From Cavenderia fasciculata (lineage: Eukaryota > Evosea > Eumycetozoa > Acytosteliales > Cavenderiaceae), in the NCBI RefSeq assembly GCF_000203815.1, contig NW_004457624.1, forward strand, positions 2,356,001-2,420,000: 64,000 nt of DNA. The letters are read 5' to 3'. Positions 24,401 through 34,601 of this stretch are shown piece by piece (the stretch's first letter is position 1; every line of letters starts with the position of its first letter). Made by a program: the position numbers and the translations under genes. The notes under the pieces are model-generated. The model was not told where the DNA came from. It ran no database searches and saw nothing but the letters and a program-made list of their open reading frames with translations.

Positions 24401-27400
24401 ATCAAACAAATGGGAGAAGTGGTTCATCGTTTCAATAGTAATGTTTCTCAAATCAACTTTATCGAAATACAACCAATCGACCCAAGAAGAGTTGCATCCT
24501 ATCTATTCAAATATTTTAGAGTCGCATTCTCTCTATTGTTATCCACTACCGATAAACTTGGAGCGTACGAAAAGTCTATTGACCTTCTTAGTTTGCGTTT
24601 ATCAGTGTCAAGTAAAATATTCCAAAAAAGATATCCAAACAAAAATTGGTCCACAGTTTTATCAACGTTAAAGAAGCTTGTTGAAAGTTTGGAGCCATGC
24701 AGTCAAGAGCATTGCTACAAGCTCAATCACCATCACGGCAACACTCACAAAGGAATTGGGATACGCGATCAAGACAACCCAACTTATAAAATCCCGGCAT
24801 TTATAGAGTACCACGAACTTGGGTTCATAGGATATGGTAAAGCTAGAATTGTACAAGACAAAATCACTGGTAATTGTGTAACAAATTTGAAAGAATTGGA
24901 CATAGAAAAAGACATGCAATTACGACTACGAACACAGGTGTGCGTAAATTGTTTCATTGGATTCCCTGACCAAGTTAGAAATGGCTGCCAACATCTGTTT
25001 TGTTATCATTGCTCTGTTGATAGTCAAGAATGCCCTATTCAAACCTGCGAAAATAGAACAGACAGCAAATGGATAAATCAAATGTTACCCAAAAATGCTG
25101 GATATCGACTACTCAATCTCTGTGACATGGGATACTCCATCTCTTATCAGTTGGCCATGCTCAACAAAATTCAAACAAAGTTATTTGGAATAGATATCAA
25201 ATATTTATTCGACTTGTGCGTCGGTTCGGGACTTGGTGGTCTTGCGCTATTGGCTCTCACTCAAGGCACAAAACAAATTGAAGGAGTAAAAAAACCAATG
25301 GATTTGGATGATGTAATAGAGTTGATTGACTCAATTATCAAACCCCCAAATGACAAGGCAATTTTATTGGAAAACTATTTCCCAACATCCAAAGTCATAA
25401 ACAATCACATCAACATTGGAAATGACGGAAATATTCCAACAAAAGTAGCGGTAACAACAAACTATCAAGGAGATGTCGTCCTATTCACCTCTTACAATGT
25501 TGAAAGGATCAAAATGGAATCAGATGAAATAGAACCATCAACAACCTACATGTATGAATCTGACTCTCTTACTGCCGCCAGATCAGTCAATTCACATCCA
25601 TTGGACCTCAAAGATGACTTGGCTCACTCTGTCCCTAAATCCATCAATATCGTTCGAGAAGCACAGAATATTTGGCCATCACATCATTGTGACCTTTTAC
25701 TTGAAATTGGAACAAGAAAGGGATTTAAAACTCCCTCTGGAATGAACGAATATTTGGATCAAGTTAAAAAGGCCTCAAATCAAAACTATCAAGAATCAAA
25801 ACAATTATTGGATAAATCAGCAACATTCATCAAGTTGACACCACCCCAAACCAACTGCCACTATTTCGAAATTCAAGAAGAAGAAAAAGAAAATGATGAA
25901 AATTGTCAAGATATTGATGAAATATGCAACAAACTGCTGTCCTCTTTACCACCATCATTAAAGTTTGGTAATTTCTATAATCAACCAATATCAGTTGGAG
26001 TATTACCATCGTCATTACAATCATTGGAGTTTGGTGTCAACTATAATCAACCCCTATCAGTTGGAGTATTACCATCATCATTACAATCATTGAAATTTGG
26101 TAAATACTATAATCAACTCCTATCAGTTGGAGTATTACCACCGTCATTACAATCATTGGTGTTTGGTAAATACTATAATCAACCCCTATTAGTTGGAGTA
26201 TTACCATCGTCATTACAATCATTGGAGTTTGGTAATGACTATAATCAATCAATATCAGTTGGAGTATTACCATCATCATTACAATCATTGGAGTTTGGTA
26301 ATGACTATAATCAACCAATATCAGTTGGAGTATTACCATCGTCATTACAATCATTGGAGTTTGGTAGGCGCTTGGATTCACCTCCTCCTCCTCTCAGATT
26401 TTTATGTGATTTCAACCAACCAATAGGAATAAGCAGAAGATTTGTAAAGCTTTCCTCTGGTGTGTTCAAGCTTCCTTTTAATCAACCCCTCATTTTTTCA
26501 ACAACTGGGTCCTCTAACTCTACCAATACCCCCCATTTATTGGATCCTCTCCTCAATGCCAACAACACAGGTAAAAAACCAATAATATCTCTTAGCACAA
26601 ATCCCAACTCAATCAATTATGATCCCAACTATTTAATTGCATATCCTGTCAGTCAAGATTCGTATGTTTCAGTAAACAACAACAAATATTATATCCTACA
26701 TTCTTTTCCATATTCAGCGAACAAAGTAATTTTGGTCATGTGCAAGTCATCATATGAACTGGTACGTATTGTTTTTATTTTCAAATTACAAAATGCAAAT
26801 TAACTTTTTTTTTATTTTAGTATGTCTATAAAGAAATAGATTACTCCTTTAATCAAACTATCTATGACAAAGTGCGATTTGAAATCTCAACAATGAAACT
26901 ATTCATCAATGACGATATGTTTGTACAATATAAAGACCACCAAGATGATATTGATTCAAAAAAGATATATCTTTTGACACATTACTGTGAAGGTGGAGAT
27001 TTGGAACAACTATTCCAATCAATCTATAAATGGTAAGATATTCACACCTTCATTGATGACCAACTATTAACATTAACGATCTTTTAGGAATGAATCCCAA
27101 AAAGGAACAAAATTGGTGCATAAATATATTCAAGAATCAGAGATATGGCAATATATTCGTAGACTATTCCAAATACTTGAAAAACTATCTAATCACAATA
27201 TTGCACATCTTGATATCAATCCACTCAATCTTTTTATTGGATCTAATAATGAAATAGTTCTTGGTGGTTTTGGATGCTGCCATTATTTTGTTGATCAAAG
27301 TTACTCAGTATCTGGCGACCAGATTTTGAACACCTACCCCCGAGAAAAGAAGGGCACTATTGAAAAAACAACACAATATGCTAATATGATTGCTACGACT

Positions 27401-28653
27401 CTTGCCTCTCGTGGATCAAAGGGATATTACTCACCAGTACGTTTACATCTTTTTTTAAAAAACTAGCCATTTATCTAATCTTTCTTTTCAATTAAAGGAA
27501 TCAAAACAGAAGATATATCACCCCTCAAGTGATTTATATTCTATTGGTTTAACTCTTTTACATTTACTTTCATGGTAAATATTTTTTGTAAATGGATTCG
27601 TTTCATTAGTATTAATTTTATTTTTATATTTAGTCACCCAGATGATATTGAGAATAGAATAGAATTTATCAAGAACCACAAAAATAACAATTTTAATACT
27701 GATCATATTAAAATATCAACCGATAGATACTCTCAACAATTAATTCATTTTGTCAAGAATCTATTAATAGGAACAACTCATGATCGACTCTCATTGGATG
27801 ATTTGAATGGGGAAATAGTCGACCAACACACACAGAGAATCACATCATTTTTAATCCACCAACGACAAATTCTATCAAGCACAACAACATTAATATTGGA
27901 TGGTGAATTCAACAGTCCCCTCAGAGGATTACTTCCACCAACACTTTTAAAGTTAAAGTTATTTGGACAGTTTAATCAGCCAATCCGACGGGGAGACATC
28001 CCCTATGCAGTTGAAACATTAATATTTGGACCCTCATTTAATAGTGAGATCAAAAAATCCGCGCTGGTCTATCCCAAAGTATTATTATTTCTTAGTAAAT
28101 CGTTCAACCAACCATTACCAAAACTTGGAAACTCAACCACTATCAACATAACCAAAGAAAACCATGACCCGACCATGGATTATGGAAATGTCAATATTTA
28201 CTACCACTCTCAACACGAAAAGATCGCCAATCCATTCGTAGATGAACACCTAGAAAACAATTTAATCTTGACAATTGGCGAAAAATGTTATGGTATTGGA
28301 AAAATCAAAAGGTTAGTATATAATAGAAGCACGCAACAACTTTTTGTTCTAACAAAGATTGATTTTTTAGGGAAAACAATGTCATTGGGTGGAACAATCA
28401 TATTTCAATAGACATAAAAAATATTGGTGTTATATCACACGTTCGAGCATCAATTTATCCACATTTGTTTTGTCAAATCGATAAATCGAAATTTGAAGAA
28501 ATCAACAAACAGTTTAGAGAAAACACGATCAAAGATGTTGCGTACCCTGATAATATGACCAAATTGTTTGAATTGGATGAGGACAACCTTCATAACGTGT
28601 ATCAAGATGGCCAATATGTGAATATTAGAATTATTCCAATGATTAATAACTAG
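21497..28653 (+). CDS. Giant multi-domain protein: three B-box/P-loop units, RING, pseudo-patatin, FNIP repeats, kinase-like domain (cluster member C)
   Basis: Exons are 21497-22545, 22608-23133, 23210-26761, 26821-27032, 27088-27436, 27498-27574, 27634-28311 and 28371-28653, giving about 2,241 residues; every junction keeps the frame. Unit 1 has a B-box (CDCKAEAKFYCEECIRFLC), GAPDTGKST (about 110), LLVDTESGGYD and VVFNKME. Unit 2 (about 350-600) has a B-box but a decayed P-loop (FLGQNVGAY). Unit 3 has GPSGSGKST (about 685), DCEGFGG and LVFNKK. A RING follows (about 1102), then a patatin homologue (about 1155-1370) whose elbow reads GSGLGG and whose oxyanion loop is lost. FNIP repeats span about 1437-1580. 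A kinase-like domain follows (HLDINPLN at about 1820, GGFG in place of DFG). A second FNIP-like stretch (about 2008-2090) and a conserved tail end the protein. The likely role is a scaffold or regulator of lipase member B (inference). Confidence 0.82.
25950..26366 (+). repeat. 66-bp tandem repeats encoding FNIP repeats
   Basis: About six near-identical 66-bp units encode the 22-residue dictyostelid FNIP repeat (core FGxxYNQPxSVGVLPSSLQSLE). Unit differences are few and concentrated at the residues after FG. FNIP arrays fold as leucine-rich-repeat-like solenoids. The near identity implies recent unit expansion or homogenisation. Confidence 0.92.
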
Positions 28654-28718
28654 TACTCCAAAGAAAAAAATAAATAAGAGCTTAACAACTACCCATAGTG
28701 GCCATAGATTTTTAGCAA

Positions 28719-29497
28719 TCATCGAATAGTATTAAACATATTTAATTCTGATTGAGCAAACATTGGTATTTTCAATTGTGACTCTATTGTACATTTCTTT
28801 CCCAAAACTTTAACTTGACGAAGATGAGTATCTCTTCCATTCTGATGATTAGAGTGTATCGATATTTGAACTAGGTTTGCCTTTAGTCTTCTTTGTTCAT
28901 TTAATGGTATATTGATCCATCCAGATGGTTCTTCCAACTCTGTTGATATTATTTCCTATTTTAAACAAAACATTTAAGTTAATCATCCCAATCACAATAA
29001 AAGAACACCACCGCTGCTTTCAACATACCTCTAAATCATGAAAAGTAGTACCAGCCTTGATGGATATCTTTGAAGGAGTATAACTTTCATCTAGTTTATG
29101 GTCAGTGTACAATAGAATATTCTCTATTTCATATCTCTTGTTGAATTGAATACTAATTGTATGAGGTTGTGGTGCATCTGATCTAAAAAATATAAATAAA
29201 TAAATATAAATCAATCAACTGTTTGTTTGAATCGTCTAACCCTCCTCCTTCTCCTCTTCTCTCCTACATATGTAATGTAAAAGATAACAACATGTGTACA
29301 TACTGCCAAAAAGTAGATAGACTCTCATCACGAAGTTGGTCAACACCAAAACCAGGCTTTGCAGATGACAACAACCAAGTTGCATGTTCACCAATATCAA
29401 CCAAATCTTGAAACTCTTCCATTACACTACTAACAGATGACGATTCTTCTTGTATAGATGGATGTTTCATTCCTGCTACATTTGTAACTGATGTCAT
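28719..29497 (-). CDS. anapc10: Anaphase-promoting complex subunit 10 (DOC1)
   Basis: APC10 joins with a coactivator to recognise D-box degrons on APC/C substrates. Minus-strand exons are 29497-29304, 29182-29029 and 28955-28719, giving 194 residues, normal for the family. The DOC beta-jelly-roll is visible in ATWLLSSAKPGFGVDQLRD, STFWQSDAPQPHTISIQF and LRQVKVLGK. The second junction (CA|A TCA) rebuilds the conserved FWQSDG/A-QPH block. The C-terminal IR dipeptide (MFNTIR) is the tail known to dock on the APC/C scaffold in this family. Its stop codon lies 65 bp from that of the giant gene on the opposite strand. Confidence 0.95.
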
Positions 29498-30432
29498 TCT
29501 AATTATCTATTTCTGAATTTAACTATGTGTTGATGTATCATTTCATTTTTGTGTACCAATTAATTTAATCAACACCCATTTTTGGAGGGAAGTTTAAAAA
29601 AAAAAAACAATTTAAAAACAATTAAAAAATAATAAATAATCAACTAATATTTTAAAAAGTATATGGAATCCTATATGTGGACAAATATTAATTAAATATT
29701 TATAATAAATATGTAACAACTTTATGTCCAACATGTTTGGTTTCAAACAAAAATTAAAAAAAAAATTAAAAAAAATTAAAATTGGTTGCGTGAAGTCGAG
29801 TTCAAATTGTCGTTAGTATGTGAGGAGCCAAAAAGCTAACAACATAATCATAATCTCATAAAATATATTATCTAGATATACTTATAATTAGTAGTGTTTG
29901 GAGTGTGAGTAGTCGTCGTTCGAGGAGTAGTCGTAGAAGTAGAAGAAGAAGTAGAAGTCCGCCGGAGGTGTCGTGAAGAAAGAAGTAAGATCATCCACCT
30001 GATAATAATAATAATCGCGAAATAATAATAGTAATCGAAATAGTAATAATAGTAGTATATTATTTAACATCTGTCATCATGTTATTACTTTATCAACAAA
30101 CAACAAAATGAAGAAAAAGAAGAAGAAGAGAACAAGTTTCTAAAGAAAGTGAGTGAACGAAGAGGTTGAGAGAAAGAAATGAATAGTAATAATAATTATG
30201 AAGAGAGAGCAAGAATGAAGGAGAATGAAGAAAGGAACAAACAAACAAACAAAAATATATAAAACAAGATAACAAATAATCAAAATTATTATAATCAAAT
30301 GATAGGAAGAAGATGAAGATAAAGACGAAAAAGGTAAAAAAATAGAAAAAAGTATAAGTATTAACAAATCATTATTTCTTTGTTTTTTTTAATTAGTTTA
30401 TAAAAACAATCAAAAACTTTATTTAAAAGAAA
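29498..30432. other. Long spacer upstream of the zinc-knuckle gene, with a short RS-rich open frame
   Basis: This 935 bp stretch is mostly A- and T-rich. On the plus strand 29885-29973 reads as an Arg/Ser-rich frame (core RRSRSSRRSRRRSRSPPEV) without an ATG. It is followed by a good donor sequence (GTAAGA at about 29985). It could be part of a transcribed leader, a decayed exon, or chance in purine-rich DNA. The rest (30070-30430) is purine-rich and probably promoter or 5' UTR of the next gene. Confidence 0.45.
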
Positions 30433-30825
30433 ATGTCAGAAAAGGAAATCTTATGTTACAAGTGCAAAAAGCCAGGTCACAAGGCTGCCGGATGCACTGA
30501 TGAAGCCGTTTGCAACTTCTGCAAGCAACCAGGACACTTTTTCAGAGAGTGCCCGGAAAAGCCAGAAGGAACTGTTGCTCAACCAAGCTCCGGTCCAAAG
30601 GAAGTCCGTTGTTACTCTTGCCAACAACCAGGTCACGTCAGCAAGAACTGCAGCCGTGCCAAGCGTTGTTTCAACTGTGGTGGTGTCGGTCACATTTCAT
30701 CCACCTGTCCATCTGAAGTCACTGGTTCCAAATTCGACTCTAGAAAATGTTTCCACTGCGGAAAGTTTGGTCATATCTCCAAGGCTTGTCCAATGCCAGG
30801 TACCAACAATGGTGAATCCAACTAA
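30433..30825 (+). CDS. CCHC zinc-knuckle nucleic-acid-binding protein (CNBP/Gis2-like)
   Basis: This 130-residue protein consists of five CCHC zinc knuckles: CYKCKKPGHKAAGC, CNFCKQPGHFFREC, CYSCQQPGHVSKNC, CFNCGGVGHISSTC and CFHCGKFGHISKAC. Single-stranded RNA/DNA-binding proteins of the CNBP/Gis2 type regulate translation of specific mRNAs. It has one exon. The codon choice is markedly richer in C at third positions than in its neighbours, which suggests high expression (inference). The start follows an AAAGAAA context. No RGG box, unlike animal CNBP. Confidence 0.93.
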   Translation: MSEKEILCYKCKKPGHKAAGCTDEAVCNFCKQPGHFFRECPEKPEGTVAQPSSGPKEVRCYSCQQPGHVSKNCSRAKRCFNCGGVGHISSTCPSEVTGSKFDSRKCFHCGKFGHISKACPMPGTNNGESN

Positions 30826-31108
30826 ACAAAACATTGTCCCATCCAACCAAACCTTTTTTAATAACATCAAAACAACCAACCACCAACCAAAAACAAAAAT
30901 CATTTTTAAAAAATCACCTGATCAAATATTAGTGGATTTAATTTGGTAGTAGATATAGTCAATCGGATAAATTATACAATACATTGTATAAAATTAAAAT
31001 TAGATAATTATAAAAAATAAAAATAAAACAAAAAAAATATAATATACATATAAATCAAAAAAAAAAAAGTAAAAGTAAATTAATTTCTACCTTTTTATTA
31101 TTCTATTA

Positions 31109-32445
31109 TTATTTAAACATTCCAGAAACATCATTTAAAAAACTTTGTAGATTATTATTAGTATTTTTCTTATTATTATTATTATTATTATTATTTTTCT
31201 TTGTATTGGAAGGTTGAGGTTTAGAAGGTGCAGGTTGAAGAGGAGGAGATGGAGTGCTAATTGATAAAGGTTTAGATTTATCCTTTTCCAATTTTTCTTT
31301 TTCTTTTTCTTTAATATTATTATTATTATTTTCTTTTGATGGTTTTGATTTTGGTTTCGATTGTTGTTGATTTTTTAATTTGATATCATCTTTGTTTACC
31401 ATTTTAGCGGGGATTGGTAATGATAATTTACATTGGGTACAAGTTTTAATGATTGCATTTTTAATCTTGTTATTTAATTTGTTATTGATCACTTCCTCTC
31501 GGTTGTATAACTTGTTCCTTTTTAAACCACCAATATCCTTTATATTTTTAATTCTAACATTACAATTTACACCTGGAATCAATATAGATCCACATTTTTC
31601 ACATATACTATCATTCTCTTTTGGTGGTATTGCATTATATTCCCATTTATCTTCTAATTGTTGAAATTGATTCCTTTAAAAAAAAAAAAGAGGGTCAGAG
31701 GTGAATCAAATAGAAATAATTATTTCTTTTCTTTTTTTTTTGTTACATACATTAATAAACTAGAATAAGTAGTTGAAGTTGATAAATTGTATTTACAAGC
31801 ATTCCAAAGAAAATTTAATTTTTGTTGTATTAGATCACTATTATTTAATTGAATGGTTTCAGCAGTATCCAAAGTAGTACCATTGTTCTTTTTCGTTGTT
31901 TGTTTAGATTGAGAGGATAATGACGGTGATGATGGTACCGATAATTTTAATAGTTTTGATCTTGATGCATTTTTAGATGGTATGACAATACCCATCTTTC
32001 GAGGTAGTGATAGATTATCATAGGTTTTATAGTCATCAGGTATTATATATTCCAATGAACTAAATGTACTCGGTATAGGAGGTGGTGCAACAAGTGCAGC
32101 TACAGCATTATGATCATATGATTTTTGTTTCTTCCATGTTTGTTGATGATGTTGTTGATTTTGTTCACTCCCTTTATAATTTGTATTATTATTATTATTA
32201 TTGTTACTATTATAATTATGATTACTCTTTTGATGATGATAATTGTTACTAGTACTATTATGATTATTATTATTATTAAAGTTGTTATTATAATTATGAT
32301 TAGTGGGAGTAGTCGTAGTTGTAGTAGTTTTCTTTACATTATTATTATAGTCTTGATATTTTCTTTTGTTTTGATTGTTGTTGTTATTATTATTATTGTT
32401 ATTATTATAGTTGTTATTATAATTACTATTATAATTGTGATTCAT
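31109..32445 (-). CDS. Rpr2/Rpp21-like zinc-ribbon protein resembling UPF0711 (RNase P/MRP subunit candidate)
   Basis: Minus-strand exon 1 is 32445-31751 and exon 2 begins at 31675. The first 110 residues are Asn-rich low complexity. A conserved core follows: KLNFLWNACKYN, then CEKCGSILIPGVNCNVRI, a basic NREE segment, and KTCTQCKLSLPIP; the two CxxC pairs make the zinc ribbon. A Lys/Ser/Pro-rich linker leads to a C-terminal LQSFLNDVSGMFK box. Core, spacing and the terminal FL..-..-K box recall human C18orf21/UPF0711 as well as Rpp21. The coding frame shifts at an A6 run (minus strand, 31619-31624). Upstream codons (NQFQQLEDKWEYNAIPPK) and downstream codons (ENDSICEKC) are both clearly coding but one base out of register. 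A homopolymer error in the assembly is the simplest cause. Confidence 0.75.
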
Positions 32446-32921
32446 ATCATGTAGAACTAACTTTGATACTAACTACTACTTTAGTTTCAGGTTATGAGAA
32501 TGCACCTCTCTTGTGGATCTCACATCGAAAGAGACGACACCTCACACCCATTCCCACCTCCCCAATGAATTAATTTTGTGCAATTTAATTTAATTATTTT
32601 TTCAGTCCATGCACATCCTTGCGTTTGCGTTTTACTTCTTCAAGAGAGTGCCATTATTATTAATCTAGATAATTATTAAATTACATAAAACATTATATTT
32701 ACACCTATTATTATTATTATTACTTCAATAATAATTTTTAAAAGTAGACTAGTTTTAAAAAAGAAGTAGAAATATTATAAACCAAGAAGAAGGAATAAAA
32801 CGAAAAGAATATATCCTTCTAGCTTCTTTTATCAATAATATTATTGTATTATTACAACCCCCCACACATACACACATAGATATAAATATATTATATATAT
32901 TAAAGAAAGTAAACAACAACA
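32446..32921. promoter_or_regulatory. Divergent promoter region, Rpr2-like and BAR-SH3 genes
   Basis: This 476 bp stretch lies between two outward-facing starts. It has T/A-rich runs, a CCCCCCACACATACACACATA tract around 32858-32879, and a TATATATATT tract just before the BAR-SH3 start. No gene is seen. Confidence 0.45.
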
Positions 32922-34436
32922 ATGTCAGGAGGACATCAATCAGGAGGAGATGCATGGAAATTGTTCAAGACCAATATAGCTAGAACCAAACAAAGAGTAT
33001 TGGCAAAGGTTGGTGCTGCAGAATCAACTGTAGACAGTGCAATTGCAGCAGAAGCCGATAAACTCTTTACACTCTTTAAACTTATGAAGAGATTAAACAA
33101 GAGTGTAGATAAATACAATGAAATATTAAAGAGTATAGTATCTGATAAGCACATTCATCCGCGTTTAAAAGGTTTACTATTTTATATTAACTATGTTTAT
33201 TAATACAGGTATTGCAATTGTTCAAAATGAAATGGCACATGATATCTTATCATTTGATGAAAAGGATCCAAATTATTGTTCATTCCAAGAATGTCATAGA
33301 GTCATTGAAGCTCAAAGAATGATGATGGTAAATACATATTATAATACAATACAATATGTTTATTAATATTTATATTAATATTTATTTATTTTCTTTTTTT
33401 TTATTTGTAGGAAGAATATATTGAAACATATTATCATGATCCATTACGTGAATATTTATCACAATTTAGAGAGATTCAAGATCGTTTACAAGAACTTGAT
33501 CTTCGTAGAGTAGATATGGATAGATATTTTAGAGATTACTCGATCAAGGCCAACAAGGGCAAAGATGCTACTAGTCTTGCAAAGACAGAAGCCAAGCATC
33601 AAAAGACAAAGGAGGGATACCAAACATTGAGTGAAGAGCTCATGCGTGATATTCCACTGTTGTTTAACGACAGACAATCTGTTTTTGATCCAGCATTTGC
33701 TGCATTTATCAACAGTAACTCTAAATTCTTTGTAGAGACATCACGTGCCTTCCAAAAGGCACATTCACAGGTACAAAACATCAACGAATTCAATGCAGTC
33801 AATCATCCATGGGTCATTACACCTATTGATAGTTCTGCCATGTCTAAAAACATACGTTCGTCGGCAGTTTTTACCTCGCAGACCTATGCATCTGGTTCGT
33901 CACCAGCATCACGTCCACGTGCATCTACCATTGCCACTACTTCACCCACCTCTAGTGGTAGTCCCGCACCATACAAACCACCCGCCTACAATGAATACCA
34001 ACCATCATCGACATCACCATCAATGTCGACTGCTTCACCACCAAATCCAAGACATTCGGTTATATCACTTGATAAATCACCCTATCCACCTCAACAACAA
34101 CCTCAACAAACCTATTCTCCTCCACCTACCACTTACCAACAACCATCTGCTCCACCTACCTCTTCACTCTCACCACAACAACCAAGAGTGTCACCTCCAA
34201 TGGCTGGTAAAATGCCACCAAGAGTAAACGATGGTCGTGCTCTTCCAGTACCAGTAGCAAAACCAAAACAACCAACTGGTGAGGCACTCTATGACTTTGT
34301 CGGTCAAGATAGCTCCGAATTGACTTTTAAACGTGGTGATCGTATCATTTTACATTCAACTTCTGGTGATTGGTTAGATGGTGAATTAAATGGTATTAAA
34401 GGTTCAGTTCCAAATAATTATATTAAAATCTTATAA
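32922..34436 (+). CDS. BAR-SH3 membrane-remodelling protein (amphiphysin/Rvs167-like)
   Basis: BAR proteins bind and curve membranes during endocytosis and actin remodelling, and the SH3 recruits proline-rich partners such as dynamin or WASP. Exons are 32922-33171, 33209-33327 and 33411-34436, giving 464 residues. Residues 10-250 form the BAR domain, with amphipathic helices such as WKLFKTNIARTKQRVLAKVG and DPLREYLSQFREIQDRL. A Pro/Ser/Gln-rich linker runs from about 275 to 400. The C-terminal SH3 starts EALYDFVGQDSSELTFKRGD and ends GSVPNNYIKIL, with the ALYDF, W and PxNY ligand-binding residues present. Introns are very short (37 and 83 bp). Start ATG is preceded by AACAACA. Confidence 0.92.
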
Positions 34437-34601
34437 AAAAAAAGACAAAAGATAAAGGAAAAAGAGATAGAAATATATTTTCAAAAAAAAACAATTGTAA
34501 TATTCCAAATATAAATAAAAAAAAGAAATAAAATAAATTTAAAACATATCTGTCTTTCTATTTATCTATCTAATCTATATTTTAAATCTATATGTATATT
34601 T

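Noticed and set aside
25950-26366. Regularly spaced repeats that could suggest a CRISPR-like array
   Set aside because: Units are contiguous with no unique spacers and encode an in-frame protein repeat in a eukaryotic gene.
26037-26381. 114-codon minus-strand frame with a regular repeat
   Set aside because: It is the antisense shadow of the FNIP-coding tandem repeats and inherits their 66-bp period.
32125-32454. Ile-rich plus-strand frame
   Set aside because: It is antisense to the Asn-rich N-terminus of the Rpr2-like gene (AAT codons read as ATT).
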